DNA of 64,000 nucleotides from the NCBI RefSeq assembly GCF_030818775.1, contig NZ_JAUTAU010000001.1, forward strand, positions 3,724,001-3,788,000, read 5' to 3'. Shown here in pieces: positions 54,866-63,761 of the stretch. The translations under genes and the position numbers were made by a program. Under the pieces are notes generated by a model. The model had not been told where the DNA came from, did no database searches, and saw only the letters and a list, made by a program, of their open reading frames with translations. The first letter of the stretch is position 1. Every line of letters begins with the position of its first letter. Source of the stretch: Bacillus sp. SORGH_AS_0510 (GTDB lineage: Bacteria; Bacillota; Bacilli; Bacillales; Cytobacillaceae).

Positions 54866-56122
54866 TTATCCTTCTAATAATAATGAGTGTGGATCTTCTA
54901 ACAATTCTTTTACTGTAGCCAGGAAGCTAACAGCTTCTTTTCCGTCCACGATTCGATGGTCGTAAGAAAGGGCAATATACATCATTGGGCGGTTTTCCAT
55001 TCTTTCACGATCAATGGCTATTGGTCTTGTTTGGATTTTATGCATACCAAGAATCCCCACCTGCGGGCCATTCAGGATTGGTGTTGACATTAACGAACCG
55101 AAAACTCCACCGTTTGTAATCGTAAATGTTCCGCCTTGCAAATCATTCAGAGTTAGGGCATTATCTCGAGCTTTTTTACCTAGATTACTAATATCTTGCT
55201 CGATTTCCGCAAAACTCTTCTGGTTCGCACCGCGTACAACCGGTACGACCAATCCTTCAGGTGCTGCAACAGCAATTCCAATGTCATAAAACTTCTTGAG
55301 AATCAATTCTTCGCCTTGAATTTCGGCATTTAACAAAGGAAATTGTTTTAAAGCTGAGACTACGGCTTTTGTAAAGAATGACATGAAGCCAAGACGAACA
55401 CCATGTTTTTCATAAAAGGCATCTTTGCGTTGATTACGTAAATCCATAATAGCTGACATGTCGACTTCATTAAATGTGGTCAACATCGCCGCTGTTTGTT
55501 GGACTTCAACTAGGCGTTTAGCAATTGTTTGACGACGACGGGACATTTTCACACGTTCCACTGGTTTGTCAAACTCTTCATCTATTTGTTGTACCGCTGG
55601 TTTTGGGCTTGATTTTTCCACTTTTGCCTCTTCTTTTACCACAGGAGGTGCCTGTGTATGTGCTTTTACATCCTCAGGTCTAATTCTGCCAAGTGGATCA
55701 CGGCTGCTTACTTGGGATAAATCGATTCCCATTTCTCTTGCCAATTTTCTTGCCGCTGGTGAGGCGATTGGATTTGCGACTTTTGATAGTTCAGGCTCAG
55801 TTTGTATACTCTGTTGGTTTAAAGTTTCTACTTCTGCTGATTTTTCCGGTGTAGAAGTTGGAGCAGATGGAGTTGCTCCTGCAGTAGTATTCTCTTCGAT
55901 AATAGCAATTACATCGCCTACCTCGACGATATCACCAGGTTCTTTTAAAACCTTTGTGACTACACCTGAGTATTCGGCATTTAATTCAATATTAACTTTG
56001 TCCGTTTCAAGTTCAACAACGCTATCACCTTTAGTCACTTTATCACCAATATTAATAAGCCATTGTGCAATTGTTCCTTCTGTAATAGATTCTGCCAGTT
56101 CTGGTACTTTGATTTCAATCAT
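54866..56122 (-). CDS. odhB: 2-oxoglutarate dehydrogenase E2 (dihydrolipoyl succinyltransferase)
   Basis: A 418-residue E2 subunit. The lipoyl domain (about 1-75) has the lipoylated Lys in [12 protein letters not shown]. An Ala/Pro/Thr-rich linker follows, then the E3-binding domain ([19 protein letters not shown]) and the catalytic domain with [15 protein letters not shown], where His and Asp are catalytic. AGGAGG precedes the ATG. It follows odhA by 85 bp in the usual odhAB order and ends before a strong terminator. Confidence 0.97.
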   Translation of the reverse strand: MIEIKVPELAESITEGTIAQWLINIGDKVTKGDSVVELETDKVNIELNAEYSGVVTKVLKEPGDIVEVGDVIAIIEENTTAGATPSAPTSTPEKSAEVETLNQQSIQTEPELSKVANPIASPAARKLAREMGIDLSQVSSRDPLGRIRPEDVKAHTQAPPVVKEEAKVEKSSPKPAVQQIDEEFDKPVERVKMSRRRQTIAKRLVEVQQTAAMLTTFNEVDMSAIMDLRNQRKDAFYEKHGVRLGFMSFFTKAVVSALKQFPLLNAEIQGEELILKKFYDIGIAVAAPEGLVVPVVRGANQKSFAEIEQDISNLGKKARDNALTLNDLQGGTFTITNGGVFGSLMSTPILNGPQVGILGMHKIQTRPIAIDRERMENRPMMYIALSYDHRIVDGKEAVSFLATVKELLEDPHSLLLEG

Positions 56123-56207
56123 GTGTCGTATCCTCCTAGAAATGATGTTATATCTCCGATTATGTTAGTCTATTCCACTCTAGTATTTTGCTGGTGATGA
56201 TAGATTG

Positions 56208-59102
56208 TTAGTAGCTAACTCTCTGGCTTGTTTCTTTGGTATCTACTAGACTCTTATAATTCAAAGCCTGTTGGATAATCCGTTCTTGTTCCAACTTATG
56301 AACGGTTGGGTCGCCACCTGCCGTACTTGAACGATCCTGACGACCGATGTAACCAACTGTCAGGCTACCAGAAGAAGCAAGTTCAAAAAGAGTAGGGGCG
56401 ATATAATGCCACGCTCCCATATTTTTCGGTTCTTCCTGTACCCACACGATTTCCTTCAGATTCGGGTAACGGTTTAAGATCTCTTTTACTTTCTCTAATG
56501 GAAATGGATACAATTGTTCAATTCGAACGATGTGTGTCTCTGCTAGGGTTTCATTTTCTTTTCTTGATTCTATTTCTACAGCCAGATCAATCGCCATCTT
56601 ACCGGTTGTTAACACTAACCGCTTTACCTTATCTGTCTCTTTTCCGAGCCTAGGCTGTTCCACTACTGTTTGGAAATGGCCTTCACTTAGATCAGTCCCA
56701 GAAGAAGCGACTAACGGGTGACGCAGAAGGCTCTTAGGCGTCATAATCACTAATGGCCGAACAAATTCTGTTCCTAAAATAGAAGCTTGACGACGTAAAA
56801 TATGAAAATATTGTGCAGCACTTGTCAGATTGGCAACCGTCCAGTTATTTTCAGCTGCTAACTGTAAAAAACGTTCAGGACGGGCACTGGAATGCTCCGG
56901 ACCTTGCCCTTCATAGCCGTGAGGCAACAGGAGAATCATCCCTGATTTTTGTCCCCATTTTGCTCTTGCCGATGAAACAAATTGATCATAAAGTGGCTGT
57001 GCTGTATTGGCAAAGTCGCCATATTGCGCTTCCCACATGACAAGGGTCTCAGGCGCAAATACATTATACCCATATTCATATCCTACAACAGCTGCTTCCG
57101 AAAGCGGACTATTATGAACCGCAAACGATGCTTGTGCTTGCGGAAGATGGTGCAGTGGTGAATAAGTTTCGTTTGTTTCCGAGTCGTGAAGCACAATGTG
57201 CCGCTGCGCAAATGTTCCACGCTCAGAATCTTGGCCGGTGAGACGAATCGGTGTACCATCTTTTAACATGGAAGCAAATGCCAGCACTTCTGCTACTGCC
57301 CATTCTACCTTACCGTCCTCTTCTAGTGCGTTTTCACGTCGCTCCAAGATCCGCTTTAGTTTTGGATAGACATGGAAACCTTCCGGCCATTTCAGCAAAT
57401 CATGGTTTAATTCACGAAGCGTATCGAGTGGGACGTTCGTTTCTAACGGTGGAATTCCTTTGGAAATCACCCTAGGAACCTCAATTTCTGCAACAGGTTC
57501 ACTCTGCTTCTTCTCTTCCACTTTTTCATACTCAGCCTGCAACATTTCTTGTACACTGCTATTGATTTGTTCTACTTCTTCTTGTTTGAGAATGCCTTTA
57601 TTTTGTAACTGATTTGAGTACAATGCTCTTACAGTAGGATGCTTTACAATTTTTCTGTAAATCTGTGGCTGTGTAACCGCTGGATCGTCCATTTCATTGT
57701 GGCCAAATCGGCGGTATCCCACTAGATCAATCAAAAAGTCCTTTTGGAACCGAGCACGGTATTGATAGGCAAGACGAACAGCTGCCAGACAGGCTTCTGG
57801 ATCATCTGCATTTACATGGACAATCGGAATCTCAAATCCTTTTGCCAAGTCGCTTGAATATCTCGTCGAACGAGAATCATGGCTATCTGTCGTAAAGCCG
57901 ACCATGTTGTTGGCAATGATATGAATGGTTCCACCAGTTCGATACCCTCTTAACCCACTTAAATTTAAGGTCTCTGCTACAATTCCCTGGCCGGGAAAGG
58001 CTGCATCGCCATGGACTAAAATTGCAAACGCTTTTTTAACATCCTGCATAGGGTAACCAGCATTTTTTCGTTCTTCTTGGGCTGCTCTTGCAAAACCTTC
58101 GACGACGGGATCGACAAACTCAAGATGACTCGGATTATTGGCTAAGGTAATACGTGCACGGACCTTTCCTGGACCTTCCATGAATCGATTACGTCCTAAA
58201 TGGTATTTCACATCACCAGTCCAGCCCTCACTAATGTCAACTAAATCTTCTGACGGACCCTGTTGTTTAGCAGATGAATGTTGAAATTCTGAGAACATCT
58301 TGCTGTATGGTTTGTTCAATACATGCGCAAGGACACTTAAACGGCCACGATGCGCCATTCCAATCACAACATTACGTGCTCCATCTCCGACCCCTTCGTG
58401 TACCGCTTCATTCAGCATAGGTACAAGCATGTCAACGCCTTCAATGGAAAATCTCTTTTGACCGACAAATGTTTTATGCAAAAATTGTTCGAAACCTTCA
58501 ACCTCAGTCAAAGACTGTAACAAGTTCGTTTGTTCTTCTTTAGATAAGGATCGATGCAAAGAGCCGGTCTCCACCATTTGAGTGAGCCATGCTCGTTCAT
58601 CCATTTGTTGCACATGGTTAAATTCATAGGCTAGTGTGGAGGTATAAACACCTTTTAAATGGTTCATAGCTTCCCATGCGGTTTGAATGCCTTCCGGTGA
58701 TTCTTCCCAAACAAGTTTAACTGGTATCGCTTTCAAATCTTGTTCACTTACACCATATTTTTCAGGAGTAAACAATTCTTGATGTTGTAGATTTTCCTTT
58801 AATGGGTTCATGTTCGCTGCTAAATGACCATTGGACCGAATTTCATCAAAGAGTTTTACCACTTTTAGTACTTTTTGTATATTTACGGATTGAGTAGATT
58901 CGATACATTCTTTATTTAGGGTCTGTTCATTGTCTCTTAACTCATAAGACACAGGTGAGCCCCATTTAATGAATAGTTCTTTTAATTTTGGATCAATTGA
59001 GTCTTCTCCGTTCGTATATCGTTCATATTGTTCGATTACATAGCCAAGGTTTGGACCATTGAATTTTCTCCATGGATTTTTTTGGTTCTTCTGTACTTCC
59101 AT
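56208..59102 (-). CDS. odhA: 2-oxoglutarate dehydrogenase E1
   Basis: A 964-residue thiamine-diphosphate enzyme of the TCA cycle that decarboxylates 2-oxoglutarate and passes succinyl to OdhB. Motifs are [39 protein letters not shown] (GDG-type ThDP motif), [15 protein letters not shown] and [30 protein letters not shown] precedes the ATG. Divergent from a LysR-type gene across a 167-bp gap. Confidence 0.97.
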   Translation of the reverse strand: MEVQKNQKNPWRKFNGPNLGYVIEQYERYTNGEDSIDPKLKELFIKWGSPVSYELRDNEQTLNKECIESTQSVNIQKVLKVVKLFDEIRSNGHLAANMNPLKENLQHQELFTPEKYGVSEQDLKAIPVKLVWEESPEGIQTAWEAMNHLKGVYTSTLAYEFNHVQQMDERAWLTQMVETGSLHRSLSKEEQTNLLQSLTEVEGFEQFLHKTFVGQKRFSIEGVDMLVPMLNEAVHEGVGDGARNVVIGMAHRGRLSVLAHVLNKPYSKMFSEFQHSSAKQQGPSEDLVDISEGWTGDVKYHLGRNRFMEGPGKVRARITLANNPSHLEFVDPVVEGFARAAQEERKNAGYPMQDVKKAFAILVHGDAAFPGQGIVAETLNLSGLRGYRTGGTIHIIANNMVGFTTDSHDSRSTRYSSDLAKGFEIPIVHVNADDPEACLAAVRLAYQYRARFQKDFLIDLVGYRRFGHNEMDDPAVTQPQIYRKIVKHPTVRALYSNQLQNKGILKQEEVEQINSSVQEMLQAEYEKVEEKKQSEPVAEIEVPRVISKGIPPLETNVPLDTLRELNHDLLKWPEGFHVYPKLKRILERRENALEEDGKVEWAVAEVLAFASMLKDGTPIRLTGQDSERGTFAQRHIVLHDSETNETYSPLHHLPQAQASFAVHNSPLSEAAVVGYEYGYNVFAPETLVMWEAQYGDFANTAQPLYDQFVSSARAKWGQKSGMILLLPHGYEGQGPEHSSARPERFLQLAAENNWTVANLTSAAQYFHILRRQASILGTEFVRPLVIMTPKSLLRHPLVASSGTDLSEGHFQTVVEQPRLGKETDKVKRLVLTTGKMAIDLAVEIESRKENETLAETHIVRIEQLYPFPLEKVKEILNRYPNLKEIVWVQEEPKNMGAWHYIAPTLFELASSGSLTVGYIGRQDRSSTAGGDPTVHKLEQERIIQQALNYKSLVDTKETSQRVSY

Positions 59103-59269
59103 TCACAATTCCCCCATTGTTGTATTACTTTATATGTCTCGTTTCGGATTATTTAGTGAACTTATAATTAATTGCATATGGTTAAGGATAATGTAATAAT
59201 TGAAATAAATAAAATGCTAATTTATTATATTAATCTATAAAAAATATTTATATCAGATTAGGTGGAACA

Positions 59270-60154
59270 ATGGATTACCGTGACTGGGAAATACTAAAGG
59301 TACTATATCAACAAAAGAATCTTACAAAAACAGCTCGCCTCTTATTTCTTACTCAGCCTGCATTAACGACTCGCTTAAAGCATATGCAGGAAGAATTAGG
59401 TGTTAAAATCGTAAATCGTGAAAGCAGGGGAGTGCATTTTACCCCACAAGGAGAATATCTTGTCCATTGTGCTGAAGAGGCCCTTGCTCATTATGAAAAG
59501 ATAAAAGAAAATGTTCAAAATATGAGTAATAATGAAAGTGACGAAGTAGTAGGTACGTTGAAATTGGGGGTATCTAATTTTTTTGCAAATTATGAACTTC
59601 CATATGTTTTAAAATTATTTAAAAAGCAATATCCTCATGTGGAATTCAAAGTCACAACCGGATGGAGCAGAGATGTTACTCAACTTATACACAATAAAGA
59701 TGTACATATCAGCTTTGTCCGTGGAGATTATGGCTGGCGGGGTTTATCGAAACATCAGTTATTTGAGGAAACCATCTGCATTGCTTCAAAAAAAGAGTTT
59801 GATATGGATGATCTCCCTCGTCTTCCTAGAATCGAATATAAAGGGGATTACTTATTAAGATCTGTCATTGATCATTGGTGGGCTGAGAATTTTGCGCAAG
59901 CCCCTTTTATTAGTATAGAAGTGGACCAAGTTGATCCTTGTAAGGAAATGGTTAAAAACGGTTTAGGTTATGGAATATTATCCAGCAGGGTACTAACTGG
60001 GATAGAGGACTTATACAAAATCCACATAAAAGATCAAGAAGGAAAGCCCATTTTACGCAGAACTTGGATGTATTATCATAAGGAATCGCTGGAATGGAAT
60101 GTGGTAAAAGCGTTCGTTCAATTTATCGAGAATTTTGATTGGAAGGACAATTGA
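59270..60154 (+). CDS. LysR family transcriptional regulator
   Basis: A 294-residue LysR regulator. The N-terminal winged helix is IEVLYQQKNLTKTARLLFLTQPALTTRLKHMQEELG-like (residues 8-45) and the effector-binding domain follows (about 90-290) with the standard two-lobe pattern. AGGTGG precedes the ATG. It is divergent from odhAB, which makes that operon a candidate target, but B. subtilis odhAB is controlled otherwise; its ligand is unknown. Confidence 0.9.
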   Translation: MDYRDWEILKVLYQQKNLTKTARLLFLTQPALTTRLKHMQEELGVKIVNRESRGVHFTPQGEYLVHCAEEALAHYEKIKENVQNMSNNESDEVVGTLKLGVSNFFANYELPYVLKLFKKQYPHVEFKVTTGWSRDVTQLIHNKDVHISFVRGDYGWRGLSKHQLFEETICIASKKEFDMDDLPRLPRIEYKGDYLLRSVIDHWWAENFAQAPFISIEVDQVDPCKEMVKNGLGYGILSSRVLTGIEDLYKIHIKDQEGKPILRRTWMYYHKESLEWNVVKAFVQFIENFDWKDN

Positions 60155-60201
60155 TTTGTTTTATTGGGAGATTAGGTAAACCATCCGAACTGAAAAATAT
60201 T

Positions 60202-60280
60202 CGGAGAAATTCCGCCTATTTACTCTAAAAATTAAAAATCAGGAGATTTTTCTTATGCTAAGCGGAAAATCTCCGCTTAT
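60202..60280. repeat. Intergenic element C, copy 2
   Basis: Two units with palindromes CGGAGAAATTCCG (60202) and CGGAAAATCTCCG (60263), 61 bp apart, each followed by a CCTATTT or CTTATTT tail, as in the first copy at 35149-35290. Confidence 0.65.
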
Positions 60281-60442
60281 TTTACTTGCTTGTTCCTCGA
60301 TTAAGGACAAGATATTAAAAGAAAGTGTATGAATATAACTCAAAAATCCATGAGAACCTCATTTTGATGCATTACGGTGAACCGTAATATAAATAAAGCA
60401 GTTTTTTTAGAAACTATTAGAAGAAAACCTATTTATGTGTAA

Positions 60443-60595
60443 TGATGAAAGACAATTTAGTGGTAATCAAGAGATTTTGTCCTTCATGAAGCGAATGAAG
60501 GACAACTTGGTGATACCCGAAGAGGATTTTGTCCTTCATAAAGTGGATGAAGGACAATTTGTCGGTTCCCAAAGTGAACTTTGTTCTTCATAGTA
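60443..60595. repeat. Intergenic element D, copy 2: three units
   Basis: Units start with ATGAAAGACA, ATGAAGGACA and ATGAAGGACA near 60443, 60493 and 60545 (spacing 50 and 52 bp) and end with TGTCCTTCAT-type complements, so each can form a hairpin. Related to 25117-25220. The rest of the gap 60155-60791 shows no gene. Confidence 0.75.
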
Positions 60596-60791
60596 ATAAC
60601 ATTCGCTTTCCCTACATAGCTTTGGAACATATCTACAAGGCATGTTGCAAATAAGCTCACCTTCATAACTGTTTCAACTCCTCTACAATAAAAACAGGCA
60701 TATATTGTAATTATAGGCTTGCAGGACTACTTATAAGAACAAAAATTCCTAAATATAATGTTAGGATAAAAGATATCTATAAGATAGAAAG

Positions 60792-61235
60792 TTAACAACA
60801 TGATGAAGACTTTTTTATTTCTACTGTGGTAGGTTGAGGTGCACAACAGGAGGACTCAGAAACCATTGATTCAACATCACCTTTTGTATAGAAGAACTCC
60901 CATTCGTTTCCGTCTGGATCTGTTACCCAAAATTTATCTTGGGTTGCATAACAACAGGTAACATCCATCTCTTCCCTTGCAAAAAAGCCTAATCCTTCTA
61001 ATCGTTCTTTATGTTTCAAGACTTCTTCCTGATTCTCTACTTGAAAACCAAAATGTCCAACTTGATTTCCTGAAACTTCAGCTTTTAGATTTAATGTGAA
61101 ATTGAGGCCCGGGTCTTCCAGTAAAAACTTCGCATAGTCTGGCTTTACTTTAACCGGTTCAGCATTAAACACTTTATTATAAAATCCAATCGAACTATTT
61201 AAATTCGTTACGTTTATTCCAACATGCATTTTCAT
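60792..61235 (-). CDS. arsI: ArsI-like C-As lyase (VOC family) with Cys-rich tail
   Basis: A 147-residue vicinal-oxygen-chelate protein that in its family cleaves methyl or aryl groups from trivalent organoarsenicals. His4, His61 (NQVGHFGF) and Glu113 (EWEFFY) are the likely Fe(II) ligands, and the vicinal Cys94-Cys95 (DVTCCYATQ) bind As(III). The C-terminus carries extra Cys pairs (SESSCCAPQ and SSSCC at the very end). GGAGAG precedes the ATG. It follows a small Cys protein gene by 41 bp in one minus-strand operon behind two ArsR boxes. Confidence 0.88.
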   Translation of the reverse strand: MKMHVGINVTNLNSSIGFYNKVFNAEPVKVKPDYAKFLLEDPGLNFTLNLKAEVSGNQVGHFGFQVENQEEVLKHKERLEGLGFFAREEMDVTCCYATQDKFWVTDPDGNEWEFFYTKGDVESMVSESSCCAPQPTTVEIKKSSSCC

Positions 61236-61276
61236 CAGTAGCTCTCCATATCTCTCATTTATTTTTATTATTCAAC

Positions 61277-61417
61277 TTAGCAGCAAGAAGATTGTTGTTC
61301 ATTGGTTGTTCCACTACAAGAATCCTCTTTAGTGTTTTCCACCTCTTTAATTTCAACCCCACAGCAATCTGAAGATTTTGAAGAACCCACACCAATTAAC
61401 TTTTTAATAAAATTCAT
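61277..61417 (-). CDS. Small Cys-rich protein (46 residues) of the arsenic island
   Basis: A short gene starting at ATG 61417 with an AAGGAG site and ending at TAA 61277. The product starts MNFIKKLIGVGSSKSSDCCG, has five Cys in all, and ends SSCC, like the ArsI tail. The middle VEIKEVENT also resembles the ArsI tail VEIKK. It is the first gene of the arsI operon. No known family is recognised; a metallochaperone or As(III)-binding role is inferred from Cys pairs and context. Confidence 0.75.
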   Translation of the reverse strand: MNFIKKLIGVGSSKSSDCCGVEIKEVENTKEDSCSGTTNEQQSSCC

Positions 61418-61451
61418 TTCACCCATCTCCTTAATATTTAATTTTATTTAA

Positions 61452-61496
61452 ATCAAATATATTTGATTTATAGTTGCTATATCAACTTTTTTTGAT
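61452..61496. promoter_or_regulatory. Two ArsR-type operators of the arsI operon
   Basis: ATCAA-N6-TTGAT sites occur at 61452-61467 and 61481-61496, 35 bp and more upstream of the small Cys gene start. Confidence 0.75.
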
Positions 61497-61542
61497 TTAT
61501 ATTTTTAGTATATTAGCTGTAATTTCCAATTGCAACCACTTT

Positions 61543-61617
61543 ATCAAATTCTTTTGATAAATATAATTGACACAAGAAAATATTGGATATAATATAATGA
61601 TATCAAGAATATTTGAT
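61543..61617 (+). promoter_or_regulatory. arsR promoter with two ArsR-type operators
   Basis: ATCAA-N6-TTGAT at 61543-61558 and 61602-61617 flank a promoter with TTGACA at 61567-61572 and overlapping TATAAT candidates at 61588 and 61593. The second operator overlaps the start region, a classic autoregulation layout. Confidence 0.8.
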
Positions 61618-61637
61618 TTAAGAAGAAGGTGAAGAAA

Positions 61638-61964
61638 ATGACAGAAGAATTCCAATTACAAGACATATCATTAGAAAAAGTATTTGAACAATATGAGTTA
61701 AAGTTTAAAGCAATTGCTGATAAAAAGAGACTTCAGATCATGAATATTTTAACTCAAAAAGGGGCTATGTGTGTGTGCGATCTTGCTCCAATGGTTGATA
61801 TGGCTCAGTCAAAATTGTCTTATCATTTAAAGATTTTATTAGATGCCAACATAATAACAAAAGAAACACGAGGAACATGGAGTTACTACGAGCTGAACCA
61901 AGAAGAACTCAATCATTTGTTATCCCATGAACTTTGTTGTTTATTCAAACCGACCTGCTGCTAA
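61638..61964 (+). CDS. arsR: ArsR/SmtB family repressor with Cys-rich C-terminus
   Basis: A 108-residue winged-helix repressor. The metal motif CVC lies in GAMCVCDLAPMV (alpha-3 type), the recognition helix is QSKLSYHLKILLDANII, and the C-terminus adds two Cys pairs (HELCCLFKPTCC). The ATG at 61638 is chosen because AGAAGG has 8-nt spacing; the GTG at 61629 overlaps it. It is likely released from the ATCAA-N6-TTGAT sites by As(III). Confidence 0.9.
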   Translation: MTEEFQLQDISLEKVFEQYELKFKAIADKKRLQIMNILTQKGAMCVCDLAPMVDMAQSKLSYHLKILLDANIITKETRGTWSYYELNQEELNHLLSHELCCLFKPTCC

Positions 61965-61980
61965 TTTTTTTACTCAATTC

Positions 61981-62019
61981 ATCAATTTTTTTTTGATTAA
62001 TATATCAATATAATTTGAT
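61981..62019 (+). promoter_or_regulatory. Two ArsR-type operators before the 58-residue gene
   Basis: ATCAA-N7-TTGAT at 61981-61997 and ATCAA-N6-TTGAT at 62004-62019, directly upstream of the ribosome binding site of the next small gene. Confidence 0.7.
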
Positions 62020-62036
62020 TAACAGGAGGGATTCAC

Positions 62037-62213
62037 ATGTTTAATGAGTATACAGAATATCAAATGATGAAATTACGCCAGGAGGAAACGGAAAGAAATG
62101 CAAGACATACATGGAAGAATTATGTTGAAATGAACGAGGAGAACATAGCTAAAGTAAGAACCTTTCAAGTAGTACCACCGGTTAACCAATGCTGCCAATG
62201 TACCTGTGCTTAA
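62037..62213 (+). CDS. Small helical protein with Cys-rich end (58 residues)
   Basis: Starts at ATG 62037 behind CAGGAGGG and ends at TAA 62213. The N-terminal 40 residues are charged and helical (MMKLRQEETERNARHTW); the C-terminus is NQCCQCTCA with four Cys in seven residues. It has its own pair of ArsR boxes. No known family is recognised. A Cys-tail carrier or sensor for As(III) is a possibility, by inference from sequence and place. Confidence 0.75.
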   Translation: MFNEYTEYQMMKLRQEETERNARHTWKNYVEMNEENIAKVRTFQVVPPVNQCCQCTCA

Positions 62214-62239
62214 AAGGTAGCCTTTTCTTCGATTGTAAT

Positions 62240-62255
62240 ATCAATTTTTTTTGAT
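62240..62255 (+). promoter_or_regulatory. ArsR-type operator before the 63-residue gene
   Basis: ATCAA-T6-TTGAT, 27 bp upstream of the small gene at 62283. Confidence 0.7.
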
Positions 62256-62282
62256 TAACAATTTATAACTGGAGGAATTATT

Positions 62283-62474
62283 ATGTATCATTATAACTAC
62301 GGAGTATTAGTTAAGGAAAAACAAATAGAAATTGAGAAGAAATCAATTGATACTTGGAAGTCTGTTGGCTTAAAAAAGGAATCCCTTTTTCAAAAGCTAG
62401 CTAGGAAGTTTTTTACTAATAAACAAAAAAATGAAGTAAATCGAACAAATTATTGCGTTCGCAGCGAATGCTAG
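62283..62474 (+). CDS. Small basic protein with C-terminal Cys (63 residues)
   Basis: Starts at ATG 62283 behind GGAGGAATTATT. The product is Lys-rich and helical (VKEKQIEIEKKSIDTWKSVG, then LARKFFTNKQKNEV) and ends YCVRSEC. It precedes the permease by 12 bp, so both are co-transcribed from the promoter with the ArsR box at 62240. No family is recognised. Its size and helical start resemble the 58-residue protein (both have a TW in the helix and Cys at the end), so they may be distant paralogues. Confidence 0.7.
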   Translation: MYHYNYGVLVKEKQIEIEKKSIDTWKSVGLKKESLFQKLARKFFTNKQKNEVNRTNYCVRSEC

Positions 62475-62486
62475 GGGGAATAGAAG

Positions 62487-63353
62487 ATGTGGTTAGATAC
62501 GCTTAAAAGTTTTCTGTCTATTGCTTTAGAGTTAACGGTTTTGTTTATGATTATATCCTTCTCTATTAGTCTACTCCAGGGATATATTCCTTACGAGAAG
62601 ATTGAAAAGAAGTTAGCTGGAAAAAACAAATTAATCGCTGCATCTGCAGCCATAGTGTTTGCTTTTATAACACCCTTTTGCTCCTGTTCAACGATTCCAG
62701 TAGTTGTTAATATGTTAAAAAAGAAAATGCCTTTTGGGATTGTGATGATTTTTTTGTTTGCTTCCCCTGTCCTTGACCCTACTATTTTGACCATTATGGG
62801 TGTAGCTCTTGGATGGAAAGTGACTGCAATCTACACGGTGTTAACCACAATCTTCTCCATCATCATTGGCTTTACTCTTGAGATGCTCGGTTTCGAAAAA
62901 GCGGTGAAAAATGTGGTAATGACAGGGTACGAAGAACAACACAAAAAATTTAATATTAAACTAGCACTGGGAGAAACCCTTGATTTGATGAAGAGTGTAT
63001 ATCCATATTTATTAATCGGTGCAGCGATCGGAGCTGTGATTCATGGTTTGGTTCCAACAGAATGGATTTCAAGTGTGTTTGGCCGTAATCATTGGTGGCT
63101 GATACCTATCGCATCCATAATAGGAATACCTTTATATATTCGTCTGTCCAGTATGATTCCCATTTCCCAAATGCTTATCGCTAAAGGAATGGCGCTAGGA
63201 CCAGTCATGGCCATGATAATTAGCTCAGCAGGTGCCAGTTTGCCAGAAGTGATTCTTTTAAAATCAATCTTTAAGAAACAGCTAGTTGTTACATTCGTAT
63301 TATCCGTGGTTATGATGTCTACTATTTCAGGTTTTATTTTCTACCTAATCTAA
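62487..63353 (+). CDS. ArsP-like permease (PF03773 type)
   Basis: A 288-residue membrane protein with about eight helices in two halves. The family signature TPFCSCSTIPVVV at residues 61-73 and LFASPVLDPTIL follow; the second half repeats the pattern around SSMIPISQMLIAKG and SSAGASLPEVIL. Members include ArsP, which exports trivalent methyl- or aryl-arsenicals. Together with ArsI it would deal with organoarsenicals. The substrate is inferred from context; other members of this family have no known substrate. The ATG at 62487 has a GGGGGAATAG site. Followed by a hairpin. Confidence 0.82.
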   Translation: MWLDTLKSFLSIALELTVLFMIISFSISLLQGYIPYEKIEKKLAGKNKLIAASAAIVFAFITPFCSCSTIPVVVNMLKKKMPFGIVMIFLFASPVLDPTILTIMGVALGWKVTAIYTVLTTIFSIIIGFTLEMLGFEKAVKNVVMTGYEEQHKKFNIKLALGETLDLMKSVYPYLLIGAAIGAVIHGLVPTEWISSVFGRNHWWLIPIASIIGIPLYIRLSSMIPISQMLIAKGMALGPVMAMIISSAGASLPEVILLKSIFKKQLVVTFVLSVVMMSTISGFIFYLI

Positions 63354-63365
63354 AAATGAAAAAAT

Positions 63366-63397
63366 ATGGGAAGCTAGAACTAATGACTAGCTCCCAT
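63366..63397. terminator. Terminator shared by permease and HesB-like gene
   Basis: ATGGGA-AGCTAG (63366-63377) pairs with CTAGCTCCCAT (63387-63397) with one bulged A. On the minus strand ATTTTTT follows, so it ends the HesB-like gene transcript; on the plus strand it lies after the permease stop. Confidence 0.75.
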
Positions 63398-63409
63398 TTG
63401 AATCCCCTA

Positions 63410-63685
63410 TTAACAGTCACTTTCATTCCCTAACAATACAATAGCATTTGCTTCATGATTAAAATCAAGTTTCAAATCATTAGTATAAGGCTCAATTTCA
63501 GGTTCAATTGCTACTGTAATTTGATTAATTGTTACAACGTTATCATTTTTTTCTGGCTCATCCAGAGCCAGTCCTACTTGCGGCCCACCTCAGCCAAAGC
63601 CTGCAAAATAGACACGGATGTTATCGGCATCTTGATCTTCGAACAGTTGCTTCAACACATCACGAGCTTGATCTGTGATTATCAT
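63410..63685 (-). CDS. HesB/IscA-like protein with in-frame TGA: candidate selenoprotein
   Basis: Reading from ATG 63685 (GGTGAGGAAAAT site) to TAA 63410 gives 91 residues if the TGA at 63590-63592 is read as an amino acid (residue 32). The neighbourhood is VYFAGFG-U-GGPQVGLALDE; in HesB/IscA-like proteins this position is the conserved Cys. A family of HesB-like selenoproteins is established (TIGR01911). The reading frame stays coding-like after the TGA to a normal C-terminus (LLGNESDC), and a SECIS-like hairpin follows. It lies downstream of arsC on the same strand. It would act in Fe-S or redox chemistry; a plain nonsense mutation cannot be excluded without finding selA/selB/selC. Confidence 0.75.
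63553..63571 (-). promoter_or_regulatory. Candidate bacterial SECIS hairpin
   Basis: On the coding strand CTGGCTC-TGGAT-GAGCCAG forms a perfect 7-bp stem with a 5-nt loop. It starts 18 nt after the TGA, so the loop is 25 nt away, and G is the second base of the loop. These values fit the published bacterial SECIS rules (loop 16-37 nt from UGA, a G among the first two loop bases, loop of 3-14 nt). Confidence 0.7.
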
Positions 63686-63761
63686 ATTTTCCTCACCTTT
63701 CAAAAAATTCACTTTCTTGTTTTACTAGTTTTCTTTTATTTATGAAATACGAGTAATGCTT

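Noticed and set aside
60484..60666. Open frame of 60 codons on the minus strand
   Set aside because: It is made largely of family D repeat units and has no support beyond being open.
63455..63745. Plus-strand open frame of 96 codons
   Set aside because: It is antisense to the HesB-like gene, whose minus-strand frame has a family match.
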